This document shows positions 7,860 to 16,520 of a stretch of 64,000 bases of DNA, one piece after another. The DNA is taken from positions 62,001-126,000 of the forward strand of contig NZ_WRXL01000007.1 in the NCBI RefSeq assembly GCF_010119195.1, in the 5' to 3' direction. The position numbers and the translations under genes are program-made. The stretch comes from Haloarcula salina. Lineage in GTDB: Archaea > Halobacteriota > Halobacteria > Halobacteriales > Haloarculaceae. The notes beneath the pieces are model-generated. The model was not told the DNA's origin, searched no databases, and saw nothing but the letters and a program-made list of their open reading frames with translations. Position 1 is the stretch's first letter. Each line of letters opens with the position of its first letter.

Positions 7860-8297
7860 ATGTACACCGGGAAGACGGAGAAGGCCTGCTGCCTCTGCGG
7901 GAATCCAGACATCCGAACCCGGATCGACCTGCCGCCGCGGGCCGTCCCGCTGTTGAAGCACGCCGAGGCCATCGCCTGGCGGGACATCGTCGGCGAAGTG
8001 TCCATCTACTTCTGTGAGTCGGACTGGCGGACGGTGCGCGACCTCGTCCTCGAAACCGGGATGAGTCCGCTGTCGCGCTGTAACGTCGCCCGCGCGTCGT
8101 TCGACCTCCGCGAGGACTTCGAGGCGCTGCTGAACGACGTCCGCGACGAACCGGACCACACGGACCTCGAACGAGAGATGCTGGCCGACGCCGAGGCGGC
8201 GCTCGAAAACCGCGACGATCCTTACGTCGAGGAGCGCGACCTCGTCGAGGCCCGCGTGATACAGTGGGCGTTCGAGGACACGGACCCGGCGCGATAA
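7860..8297 (+). CDS. Conserved haloarchaeal protein with a zinc-ribbon-like Cys pair (145 aa)
   Basis: The N-terminus holds CCLCG (about residues 10-14) and a further Cys in YFCESDW (about residue 52), a spacing compatible with a zinc-binding treble-clef or ribbon. The rest is helical and acidic. Start chosen at the ATG at 7860, 45 bp after the helicase stop, because the homologous-looking Cys motif follows at once; a longer frame would overlap the helicase. It may share a transcript with the helicase. Function unknown. Confidence 0.7.
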   Translation: MYTGKTEKACCLCGNPDIRTRIDLPPRAVPLLKHAEAIAWRDIVGEVSIYFCESDWRTVRDLVLETGMSPLSRCNVARASFDLREDFEALLNDVRDEPDHTDLEREMLADAEAALENRDDPYVEERDLVEARVIQWAFEDTDPAR

Positions 8298-8365
8298 TCC
8301 CACGAGGGCAGTCGGACCGCTCCGTATCCAAACTGTTTTGAACACCCACTGCCGTGTGTGAACCG

Positions 8366-9403
8366 ATGACTGTACGCGTAGGCGTTCTCGGCGCGACGGG
8401 CGCAGTCGGGCAACGGCTCATCCAACTGCTCGACCCCCACCCCGAGTTCGAAATCGCAGCATTGACCGCCAGCGCATCGAGCGCCGGCGAGACGTACAAG
8501 GACGCCGCCAAGTGGCGCGTCGACTCCCCGATCCCCGAGGACGTGGCCCAGACGGAAGTCCGGGCGACCGAGCCCGAGTCGGTCCCGGACGACGTGGATC
8601 TCATCTTCTCCTCGCTCCCGTCGAGCGTCGGCGCGGAGGTCGAACCGGAGTTCTGCGAGGACGGCTACGTCGTCTCCTCGAACTCCTCGAACGGCCGGAT
8701 GGACGAGGACGTGCCGCTCGTCATCCCCGAGGTCAACGCCGATCACGTCGACCTCATCGAGGTCCAGCGCGACGAGCGCGGCTGGGACGGCGCGCTCCTG
8801 AAGAACCCGAACTGCTCGACCATCACGATGGTCCCGCCGCTGGCCGCCCTCGACGGCGAGTTCGACCTGACCGACGTGCACGTCTCGACGCTGCAGGCCG
8901 TCTCCGGCGCGGGCTACTCCGGCGTCACCTCGATGGAGATCATCGACAACGCCATCCCGCACATCGGCGGCGAGGAGCAGAAGATGGAGAGCGAGTCCCG
9001 CAAGCTACTGGGCTCGTTCGACGGCGCGGAGGTCACGCTCAACGACGCGAGCGTCGCGGCCTCCTGTAACCGTATCGCCACGCTCGACGGCCACCTGGAG
9101 AACGTCTGGGCAGAGACCGCCGAGGACATCACGGTCGCCGACGCCGAGGACGCGATGGACACCGTCACCGGCATCGACCTGCCGTCGTCGCCCGAGAATC
9201 TCATCACGGTCTTCGACGAACCCGACCGCCCGCAGCCACGCCTCGACCGCAACATCGAGAACGGCATGGGCGTCGCCGTCGGCGGCTTCCGCGAGACGGA
9301 CGACGGCGTCCAGTTCAACTGCCTCGCTCACAACACCATGCGCGGCGCGGCCGGCGCGAGCGTGCTGAACGGCGAACTGCTGAGCCAGCGCGGCTACCTG
9401 TAG
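8366..9403 (+). CDS. asd: Aspartate-semialdehyde dehydrogenase
   Basis: Reduces aspartyl-phosphate to aspartate semialdehyde with NADPH, the branch point to lysine, threonine/isoleucine and methionine. The nucleotide-binding loop is GATGAVGQR (residues 9-17). The catalytic Cys150 lies in KNPNCST, and the C-terminal half has the usual substrate-binding residues. The length of 345 aa fits the archaeal/fungal-type enzymes. The ATG at 8366 is preferred to an in-frame codon four triplets upstream because the Rossmann strand starts immediately after it. Confidence 0.95.
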   Translation: MTVRVGVLGATGAVGQRLIQLLDPHPEFEIAALTASASSAGETYKDAAKWRVDSPIPEDVAQTEVRATEPESVPDDVDLIFSSLPSSVGAEVEPEFCEDGYVVSSNSSNGRMDEDVPLVIPEVNADHVDLIEVQRDERGWDGALLKNPNCSTITMVPPLAALDGEFDLTDVHVSTLQAVSGAGYSGVTSMEIIDNAIPHIGGEEQKMESESRKLLGSFDGAEVTLNDASVAASCNRIATLDGHLENVWAETAEDITVADAEDAMDTVTGIDLPSSPENLITVFDEPDRPQPRLDRNIENGMGVAVGGFRETDDGVQFNCLAHNTMRGAAGASVLNGELLSQRGYL

Positions 9404-9406
9404 CGC

Positions 9407-10387
9407 TCAGAGCTCGATCTGATTTTTCAGGCCGTCCCACTCGCCGGTGCGTTCGGCCCGTTCGACGTTCTCCGCGACGATGTCGGCCAGCCGCTCGTAG
9501 TAGCTCGGCGTGTGCCCGGCGTTGTGGGGCGTGATCAGCACGTTCTCGAAGTCCCACAGCGGGTGCTCGGGGGGGAGTGGCTCGGGGTCGGTCACGTCGA
9601 GCGCCGCGCCGCCGACGTGGTTTCGCCGGAGCGCGTCGACGAGCGCGTCGGTGTCGACGACCGGGCCGCGGGCGACGTTCGTCAGCACCGCGTCGGGATG
9701 CATCGTCCGGAACACCTCGTCGTCGAAGAGGTGTCGTGTCGCGTCGGTCAGCGGACAGGCGAGGCCGACGTACTCTGCATCGACGACCGCTTCGTGAATC
9801 TCGTCGAAGCCGTACACCTCGTCGGTCGGGCCGCCCTTCTCGGGCGAGTAGCGAACGCCCACCGTCTCCACGTCGAAGCCCTCCAGCCGGTCGACGATGG
9901 CTTCGCCGATGGCCCCCAGCCCGACGACGACGACGCGGCTGCCGGCGAAGTCCGACGTGTGAAACGACTGCCAGACGCTCTCGTGCTGCTGGCGACGGGC
10001 GGTGAAGAAGCCGCGCGCGAACGCCAGCCACGATCCGACGACGTTCTCGGCGACGTTGGGGCCGTGGACGCCCGAAGCCGTGGTGAGCGCCACTTCGTGT
10101 TCGGCGAATGTGTCGAGCGGGAGGTGGTCGTATCCAGCGTACGTCCCTGCAAACAGTCGCAGCGAGTCGGTCGTATCGAGCAGTTCGGACGACACGGTCT
10201 GTCCGGTCAGGACCGTCGCCCCTGCGACCAGTTCGCGCTCCGCGGCCGGCGTCTCGGCGACGGCCACCTCCCAGTCGGGCAGTCGCTCCCTGAGCGCGCT
10301 CGCGTACTGGTCGATTGGCATCCCGTGGACGTTGTACCGCGTCACGACGATGTCGGCCGTCGCGTCTCCGGTGGCTGTGGAGCTCAT
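9407..10387 (-). CDS. D-2-hydroxyacid dehydrogenase (NAD-dependent)
   Basis: A D-isomer-specific 2-hydroxyacid dehydrogenase. The NAD-binding motif is VVGLGAIGE. The catalytic Arg lies in TNVARGPVVDTDAL, the Glu in DVTDPEPLPPEHPLW, and the catalytic His in ITPHNAG. The N-terminal segment NVAENVVGSWLAFARG matches the dimerisation region of the family. Members reduce various 2-oxoacids (glyoxylate/hydroxypyruvate, phosphoglycerate and others), and the sequence alone does not fix the substrate. It lacks the C-terminal ACT/regulatory domain of long SerA. The gene converges on asd with stop codons 3 bp apart. The start is taken at the ATG before SSTATGD. Confidence 0.88.
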   Translation of the reverse strand: MSSTATGDATADIVVTRYNVHGMPIDQYASALRERLPDWEVAVAETPAAERELVAGATVLTGQTVSSELLDTTDSLRLFAGTYAGYDHLPLDTFAEHEVALTTASGVHGPNVAENVVGSWLAFARGFFTARRQQHESVWQSFHTSDFAGSRVVVVGLGAIGEAIVDRLEGFDVETVGVRYSPEKGGPTDEVYGFDEIHEAVVDAEYVGLACPLTDATRHLFDDEVFRTMHPDAVLTNVARGPVVDTDALVDALRRNHVGGAALDVTDPEPLPPEHPLWDFENVLITPHNAGHTPSYYERLADIVAENVERAERTGEWDGLKNQIEL

Positions 10388-10528
10388 GTCCGGTGGTCCG
10401 CTCGGTGGCCTCAAAACGCTGCCGGCGGGCGAGTGTCGACACCTCCGAGTCCGTTCGCGGCGCGGCTACGACCGCGCGAGAGGTGACAGCAAGAATTGCT
10501 AATATTCTAGTAATAGTCCGAGAATATC

Positions 10529-10541
10529 TAAGTATATTTGT
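10529..10541 (+). promoter_or_regulatory. AT-rich core promoter of the HalX response-regulator gene
   Basis: The region 10492-10541 is strikingly AT-rich against its surroundings and contains TAAGTATATTTG, a TATA-like box about 35 nt before the ATG at 10570. Two near-inverted AATATTC/GAATAT segments (10502-10531) lie just upstream and could bind a regulator. Confidence 0.45.
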
Positions 10542-10569
10542 ACGATGCCCTGCGTAGGGTCGTCTCGGA

Positions 10570-11091
10570 ATGGGGACATCGACGCGGGTGGCACTCGTGG
10601 ACGACGACAGCGACTACAGACAGCTGTATCGGCTGTGGTTGCCGGAGGGATACGACGTGATCGAGGCCGCAGACGGCCGCGAGGCGCTCGATCTGGTCGA
10701 CGACTCGGTCGACGTGGTGGTACTGGACCGCGAGATGCCGAACGCCGACGGCGAGACGGTCGCGGCCGAACTCCGCGAGCGCTCGGTCGACCCCGCGGTC
10801 GTGATGGTCAGCGGCGTCGAACCAGACGTCGATATTCTCGATATCCCCGTCGACTCGTATCTCACGAAGCCCGCCACTCGGGACGCGCTACTGTCAGTTA
10901 TCTCGACGGTCCGCTCGTGGCGCGAGTACGCGCCGGAGCGCCGGGACCTGCTCGGACTGGCCGCGAGAAAGGCGGCCGTCTCCGAGGCGAAACGGGCCGT
11001 CGCGCTCGCCGAGAGCGAGGCCTACCGACGCGCCGAGGAGCGGCTCGCGGACCACCAGCTCGATCCCATCGACCTGCCGATCGAGCGGTGA
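10570..11091 (+). CDS. Response regulator with C-terminal HalX domain
   Basis: A receiver (REC) domain spans residues 5-118: the acidic cluster at Asp11-13, the phospho-acceptor Asp53 in VLDREMP, and the conserved Lys in YLTKPA. The C-terminal ~50 helical, charged residues fit the haloarchaeal HalX domain, which follows receivers in this group. It has no recognisable DNA-binding domain. No histidine kinase is adjacent, so its partner is unknown. It has its own AT-rich promoter. Confidence 0.88.
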   Translation: MGTSTRVALVDDDSDYRQLYRLWLPEGYDVIEAADGREALDLVDDSVDVVVLDREMPNADGETVAAELRERSVDPAVVMVSGVEPDVDILDIPVDSYLTKPATRDALLSVISTVRSWREYAPERRDLLGLAARKAAVSEAKRAVALAESEAYRRAEERLADHQLDPIDLPIER

Positions 11092-11181
11092 GGACTGGCG
11101 TCTCCGTTCGCGTGAGCGCGTGAGACGGACGAACCGACCGAAGACAATAGGTTTTAGCGGGCGCGGGACACGGTAGCGGGT

Positions 11182-12540
11182 ATGGAACACGTAGACGTCG
11201 CCATCGTCGGCGGCGGCCCGGCCGGCTCGTCGGCAGCCCGGGCCGCGGCCGACCACGGGGCCGACGCCGTCCTCCTGGAGAAGGGCGTCCCCCGGGCCGA
11301 CCGCGAGGGGCGGGGGCCGGACTCGACGGACGCCGCCGGACTGCTGGACTACTGGTTCGAGATCATGGGCATCCCGCGCTCGGAGTTCCCTGAGGACGTG
11401 GTACTGAGCGAACTCGACGGCGCGAAGTTCTACGGCCCCTCGACCGAGATGACGCTCACCGAGACGGGCATCGACGCGGCCGCCGACACCTTCGGGGTCA
11501 CCTTCCATCGCGCCCGGTTCGACGACTGGCTCCGCGAGCGGGCGGAAGCGGCGGGCGCGGACTACCGCGTCGGCGTCAGCGTCACCGGCGTCGAGACGGA
11601 CCTGCACGGCTCGCCGCGCCACACCGTCCGCCTGGCCAACGGCGAAGATCTCGCCGCCGACTACGTCGTCCTCGCCGACGGCCCCCAGCGGACCGTCACC
11701 GGCGAGACGCTCGACCAGTTCCTCCCCGTGGGGCGGTCGATGGGCGACATCATGCCCTCGAACGAGGTGAACCACATCGCCTATCAGGAACACCGCCGGA
11801 TGCCCGAGGAGCTGTTCACCCCCGAGTTCATCGAGTTCTGGTGGGGCGTCATGCCCGGCCACACCGCCTACCCGTGGATCTTCCCGAACGACCCGCCGGT
11901 CGCCCGCATCGGGCTCACGATGCCCATCGGCCTGGACATCGACGACTACGACCGGAGCGAGTGGGACCTCCTCCGCGAGACCGACGAAGGCATTCCCCAG
12001 GGCCGCGAGTACGTCGAGCGCCTGCTCGAACGGGAGTTCCAGGCCTACGACCTCGACGACTTCCCGCTCGTCGAGGACCGCGGGAAAGCCCGCGGCACGG
12101 AGACGTACCCCATCTCCTCGACCCGCCCCATCGAGTCCCCGGTCGGAGCGGGCATCGCCGTCACCGGCGGCGCGATGGGCGCGACCTCCGCCTTCCACGA
12201 GGGCGGCGACCACGTCGCCGTCCGCACCGGCACGCTCGCCGGGCGACTCGCCGCGACGGATCGCCTCGAACGCTACAACGACGCCTGGCACCGCGCCATC
12301 GGCGACGAGATCCTCCGCAACGTCACGTTCGCCGACATGGTTCGCGACTGGGGACCGACCGACTGGGACCGGGCCTTCACGACCGCCAACGACCTCATGG
12401 ACGCCCGCGGAATCAAGGCCGACGCCGCGCTGCAGGGCGGCCTCCACGGCCTCGAACTGGTCGCCCGCTACAAGTGGGGGAAATTCGGCTACAGAAACGG
12501 CAAGTACGTCCAGCTACGCGAGGACGACTACGCGGTCTGA
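11182..12540 (+). CDS. Geranylgeranyl reductase family FAD-dependent oxidoreductase
   Basis: A 452-aa flavoprotein. The N-terminal dinucleotide-binding motif VAIVGGGPAGSSAARAA binds FAD ADP. The segments RARFDDWLRERAEAAGA and YVVLADGPQ (a DG-type motif) are typical of the geranylgeranyl reductase/PHBH-like group. The FAD-ribityl motif near the C-terminus reads GIAVTGGAMGAT, altered from the usual GDAAG. This family reduces isoprenoid chains of archaeal lipids or menaquinone, or acts in other pathways. Because the second FAD motif is divergent, the substrate is uncertain. A TATA-like AATAGGTTTTAG lies upstream. Confidence 0.82.
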   Translation: MEHVDVAIVGGGPAGSSAARAAADHGADAVLLEKGVPRADREGRGPDSTDAAGLLDYWFEIMGIPRSEFPEDVVLSELDGAKFYGPSTEMTLTETGIDAAADTFGVTFHRARFDDWLRERAEAAGADYRVGVSVTGVETDLHGSPRHTVRLANGEDLAADYVVLADGPQRTVTGETLDQFLPVGRSMGDIMPSNEVNHIAYQEHRRMPEELFTPEFIEFWWGVMPGHTAYPWIFPNDPPVARIGLTMPIGLDIDDYDRSEWDLLRETDEGIPQGREYVERLLEREFQAYDLDDFPLVEDRGKARGTETYPISSTRPIESPVGAGIAVTGGAMGATSAFHEGGDHVAVRTGTLAGRLAATDRLERYNDAWHRAIGDEILRNVTFADMVRDWGPTDWDRAFTTANDLMDARGIKADAALQGGLHGLELVARYKWGKFGYRNGKYVQLREDDYAV

Positions 12541-12950
12541 ACGTCAGCCTTAGGTGTCCGAGCGGCGAAGTTCGACTGCGTGCCTTCAATCCCCGGCCGA
12601 GGCCCGTCACCGGGACGATGACGATCCGGAGAACCCGGGCACGCGACATTCCGCGGGTAACACCGCACTTGCAGTCGGCGGTTGCACCGCAATCGCCCGC
12701 GCTCGCGGCTGACGCCGCTCGCGCATCTGGTCGTCTTCCGACGACCCGCCAGACGGTCTCGACCGCCTGGCCGTTCGGTGATTACGACGGAATCACCCGC
12801 CCGGCACGAGGGTTTGCCGGCTGACGTGGCACGCCGCCGAGGATGATGCCGGACGTTAGTGTTCCGGGCGCACATTCAGCGATTCGATAGCCGTCGCCGT
12901 GACGTACTTGGCGTCCGTGATCGTCGGACGGGACCGGATCGGCCGATCGG
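12541..12950. other. Intergenic region without a recognisable gene
   Basis: The 410 bp between the flavoprotein gene and the stop of the P1B-4 ATPase show no convincing coding frame, tRNA or repeat. Open frames in it are short and of shadow composition. Confidence 0.6.
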
Positions 12951-15128
12951 TCAGCCGCGAAAGCCGAGCAACCGAAGGCCGTTCAGCGAGACGATGACCG
13001 TCGAGCCCTCGTGACCGATCACTGCGAGCGGCAGCGGGATGCCCCGGAGGAGGATCGTGCCGACCATGAGTGCAATCGCACCGAACGCGATGGCGAGATT
13101 GACGGTGAGCGTCCGGCGGGTCCTCCGTCCGAGGCCGAGAACGTAGGGAATCTTGCTGAGGTCGTCGCCCATCAGGACCACGTCGGCAGTATCGAGGGCA
13201 ACGTCGGTCCCCGCGCCGCCCATCGCGATGCCGAGGGTCGCTGTGGCGAGGGCTGGCGCGTCGTTGACGCCGTCACCGACCATCGCGACGTTCTCGTGTC
13301 GTTCGACGAGGTCCTCGATGGTCGCCACTTTCTCCTCCGGCAGCAGTTCCGCCTGGACTTCGTCGATGCCGACCTCGTCGGCGATGCGCTGTGCGACGCG
13401 CTCGTTGTCGCCGGTCAGCATGACGATGTGTTCCACGCCGAGCGAGCGGAGGTCGTCGATCATCTCGGTCGCTTCGGGGCGAACGGTGTCGGTGAACGCG
13501 AGCCACCCCAGCACGGTGACGTCGCCGCCGCGCTCTCGGGCGACGAGGACGCTCGTTTTCCCCTCCGCCTCGATCGTTTTGAGGCGATCGAGACCGGGTT
13601 CGAGACCGTCGATCGCCACGTCTCCGAGAACGCTCTGGAAGTAACTCCGATTCCCGATGTGGAGCGTGCTGCCCTCGACGTCCGCGTGGACCCCTTTCCC
13701 GGCGACCGACTGAAACCGCTCCGTGTCGGGAACGTCGAGCGACCGGCTCTCTGCCGCCCGCACGGTCGCCCGAGCGAGGTGGTGCTCGGAGCGGGCCTGC
13801 ACCGCCGCCGCGATGGAGAGCAGGCCGTCTTCTGTCTGCGTGTCTGCCGTCTCGTCACTGACGACCACGTCGGTCAGCTGTGTGTCGCCCTGCGTGAGCG
13901 TCCCGGTCTTGTCGAAGGCGACAGCGTCGATGCGCGCCGCGGTCTCGACGTGTTCGCCGCCCTTGAACAGCACGCCTTGCCGCCCGCCGGAGGCGATCGC
14001 CGAGAGGACCGCCGCGGGCGTGGAGATGATGACCGCACACGGCGACGCGGCGACCATGAGCGTCATCGCCCGGTAGAACGTCCCCGTGAACTCGCTCCCG
14101 AGTGCGAGCGGGATCGCGATGGCCGCGACCGTCAGTCCGAACACGCCGAGGACGTACGGTTGTTCGAGACGGTCGATGAGCCGCTGTGTCGGGGCCTTCT
14201 CGCTCTGGGCTTCTTCGACCATGGTGATGAGGCGGCTGATCGCCGACTCGTGGGCCTGCCGCGTGACTTCGATTTCGAGGCTCCCGCTCTCGTTGATCGT
14301 CCCCCCGAACACCTCGTCGCCGAGGTCCTTTGGCACGGGGACGGACTCCCCGGTGAGCGAGGCCTGATCGACCGTTCCCTCACCGGACGCGACGACGCCA
14401 TCGAGCGGAATCTTGTCGCCCGGACGGACGACGAACACGTCACCGACGGCGACATCGTCGATGGGAACCGTGACCTCCTCACCGTCACGCAGAACCTGCG
14501 CTTCGTCCGGCCGCATCTCGACGAGCGACTTGATCGCTCGGCGCGAGCGGCCGATCGCGTAGTGTTGGAGCGTGTTCGACAGCGAGAACAGGAAGAGGAG
14601 CATCGCACCCTCGAACGGGGCCCCGATCGAGAGCGCGCCGAGCGCGGCGACGATCATCAACAGGTCGATGTCGACCGCGCGGTGGCGGAGCGTCTCGACG
14701 GCCCCCTTGAGGCCGTACCACCCGCCGAAGACGTACGCGACGCCGTAGCCGGCCCACATCAGGAGCGGCGGGCCGTCGAGCCATCCCGTCGCCAAGCCGG
14801 TCACCATGCCGACCAGCGTCAGTCCGACGAACACTGCCTCCCGCCTGAGTTCCGAGCGGGAGGTCACCTCGTCGGAATCAGTGTCGCGCTCGTCCCGGAT
14901 CGAGACGTCACGGTCGCGGACCGCGTCTCGAAGCCGTTCCTCTGAGGTGACACTCTCGTCGTAGGTGATCCGAGCGCTCCCCGTCCGGAACGAGACGTCG
15001 ACGTCGTGGACGCCGGGCGTATCACTGAGGTGTCGTTCGAGTGCGCGCGCTCCCGCGTCGCCGCGCCCGCCTCGTCGTTCGATCTGGACGGTACACGTCG
15101 ACAGCGGGGGTGATTCAGTAACGGTCAC
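12951..15128 (-). CDS. P1B-4-type heavy-metal-transporting ATPase (SPC/HEGST)
   Basis: A 725-aa P-type ATPase that exports a transition metal across the cytoplasmic membrane. It has the actuator TGES, the phosphorylated Asp406 in DKTGTL, the HP dipeptide position occupied by HH (SEHHLA), TGDNE and GDGVNDAP. The membrane metal site is SPC (362-364), and the last helix carries HEGST (706-710). SPC plus HEG is the signature of subclass P1B-4 (CoaT/CtpD/PfeT type), which moves Co, Fe, Ni or Zn. The N-terminal ~75 residues form an HMA-like fold but the CxxC metal site is lost. This is the distal gene of a same-strand metal island from 18650. Confidence 0.92.
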   Translation of the reverse strand: MTVTESPPLSTCTVQIERRGGRGDAGARALERHLSDTPGVHDVDVSFRTGSARITYDESVTSEERLRDAVRDRDVSIRDERDTDSDEVTSRSELRREAVFVGLTLVGMVTGLATGWLDGPPLLMWAGYGVAYVFGGWYGLKGAVETLRHRAVDIDLLMIVAALGALSIGAPFEGAMLLFLFSLSNTLQHYAIGRSRRAIKSLVEMRPDEAQVLRDGEEVTVPIDDVAVGDVFVVRPGDKIPLDGVVASGEGTVDQASLTGESVPVPKDLGDEVFGGTINESGSLEIEVTRQAHESAISRLITMVEEAQSEKAPTQRLIDRLEQPYVLGVFGLTVAAIAIPLALGSEFTGTFYRAMTLMVAASPCAVIISTPAAVLSAIASGGRQGVLFKGGEHVETAARIDAVAFDKTGTLTQGDTQLTDVVVSDETADTQTEDGLLSIAAAVQARSEHHLARATVRAAESRSLDVPDTERFQSVAGKGVHADVEGSTLHIGNRSYFQSVLGDVAIDGLEPGLDRLKTIEAEGKTSVLVARERGGDVTVLGWLAFTDTVRPEATEMIDDLRSLGVEHIVMLTGDNERVAQRIADEVGIDEVQAELLPEEKVATIEDLVERHENVAMVGDGVNDAPALATATLGIAMGGAGTDVALDTADVVLMGDDLSKIPYVLGLGRRTRRTLTVNLAIAFGAIALMVGTILLRGIPLPLAVIGHEGSTVIVSLNGLRLLGFRG

Positions 15129-15253
15129 GCTATCTCTCCATACGGTGTGTGTCGTTTTTGTATCGTCGGTCCGTCACCGCGTCCTCGTCGGCGCTCCTCC
15201 GGACGGGCGATCGACCCGCTGGAACACCCGCCCGTCCGTCCGGTCCGAACAAG

Positions 15254-15682
15254 TCAGCTGACAATCGTCACCGGGATTCGCGCTCGGCGGGCGACCGTCT
15301 CGGCGACGCTCCCGAGGAGCGTCCGGTCGATTCCAGAGCGGCCGTGACTGCCCATGACGATCTGATCGACATCGTGGTCACCAGCGTATTCGAGGATCGC
15401 TCGTGCCGGTTTGCCGACTTCGGTCACGGCGTCCAGTTCGCGGTCCCGTTCTGCCGCGAGGTCCGTGGCCATCGCGTGGATGGTGTCCGCTCGCTCTCTC
15501 GCGTTCTCCTCCCAGTCCTCGGCGACCGGTAAGCCGCCGGCCTCGATGTCGATGACCGAGTCGAAAGGGTTGATGACGTATATCGACGTGATGGACGCGT
15601 CCGGGAAGGTCTCGATGGCGTACGTGAGCGCGCGCTCCGAAAGCGGGGACCCGTCGAAGGCGACGAGGACAGTGGCAGGCAT
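15254..15682 (-). CDS. Universal stress protein, UspA family
   Basis: A 142-aa single USP domain. It starts with MPATVLVAFDGSPLSERAL and ends with the ATP-binding motif GSHGRSGIDRTLLGSVAETV (G-2x-G-9x-G-S/T type), so it probably binds ATP. The start is placed at the ATG at 15682, where the USP fold begins. An upstream extension in the same frame is Arg-rich and not USP-like. The gene lies between two metal ATPases in the same direction, 125 bp from the P1B-4 gene and 163 bp after the FmdE-like gene, so it could share their regulation. Confidence 0.9.
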   Translation of the reverse strand: MPATVLVAFDGSPLSERALTYAIETFPDASITSIYVINPFDSVIDIEAGGLPVAEDWEENARERADTIHAMATDLAAERDRELDAVTEVGKPARAILEYAGDHDVDQIVMGSHGRSGIDRTLLGSVAETVARRARIPVTIVS

Positions 15683-15845
15683 GCGAAGCGGTTCGTGGGG
15701 GAGTGAAATGAACGTACTCCTCCGCGGATAGCGCGCAGTGATTCGCGTCGGAAAGGCCTTCAGACGACTCGGGTCGGTGGAGACACGAACCTCGATTCGA
15801 CGGTTGGACGACGACCGCCCGGCAGTCACTTCCCTCGGTTCCCGG

Positions 15846-16487
15846 TCACTCCGCCTCCGTAATCGTGAACAGGTCGTCGTCGGTCAAGACCGCTCGAACC
15901 CGCCCGTGCCATGCCGCCGCGAAGGCCGTCCGCTCCTCGTCCGTCGCGGTCCCCTCGATCAGTGCGTCCAGATACTGTGAAGCGGGCCCGGCACCGGGGA
16001 CGTTCCCGACGTGGTAGGTGACTCGAACCGCGTCGTCCGTGTCCGTACGCTCGAACGTGAACGTGGGGTCGGCTTCGTCCGCACGGTCGAAGTGGAGGTG
16101 GTGTCTTCGGTCGCCGTAGCCGCCGGCGAGTCCGCCGAAGCCGTCCTCTTCGGCAGCACCCGTGACGTACGAGACGACCCGTGACATCACGCCGTAGGTC
16201 GCGTCGGACTTCGGCCCGCCGGCGGTCACCTCGATGTCGCCTCGAACGGGGCACTCGTCCGGGTAGAGTTCGGCGAGCGCGAGCTGGGTGAGCCGAAACG
16301 CGCCCGCCGCCGTCGGACAGGAGTGGCCGGCCGCCTTCACGACGTCCGCGTAGCTGATACCGAACGGCTCGCCCGGGCCCAGGACGGTCAGCGCCTCGGC
16401 GACCGGGTCGCGGATGCGGATCGGTTCGACGGTCTCGTATTCGACGTTCCAGTTCGTCAGGTCGCGCTGATTGGTCGTTTCGGTCAT
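15846..16487 (-). CDS. FmdE-like conserved protein with GHSCPT motif (213 aa)
   Basis: A soluble protein with the segment AGHSCPTAAGAF (His55, Cys57), which resembles the His/Cys metal site of the FmdE family (named after a gene next to formylmethanofuran dehydrogenase). A second cluster GDRRHHLHFDRAD (about residues 125-137) offers more metal ligands. The C-terminal half looks like an alpha/beta domain. It begins 33 bp after the CPG-type P1B ATPase stop codon on the same strand, so the two genes are very likely co-transcribed. That suggests metal binding or sensing. The family assignment is from memory of the motif, and no enzymatic activity is implied. Confidence 0.65.
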   Translation of the reverse strand: MTETTNQRDLTNWNVEYETVEPIRIRDPVAEALTVLGPGEPFGISYADVVKAAGHSCPTAAGAFRLTQLALAELYPDECPVRGDIEVTAGGPKSDATYGVMSRVVSYVTGAAEEDGFGGLAGGYGDRRHHLHFDRADEADPTFTFERTDTDDAVRVTYHVGNVPGAGPASQYLDALIEGTATDEERTAFAAAWHGRVRAVLTDDDLFTITEAE

Positions 16488-16520
16488 TGGTTGTGATCGG
16501 TTGCAGGGTGTGGTCGATAG

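Noticed and set aside
13011-14945. 644-codon open frame opposite the P1B-4 ATPase
   Set aside because: Its translation is Arg- and Asp-rich with no domain, and it lies fully antisense to an ATPase with clear motifs. GC-rich DNA opens such frames by chance.
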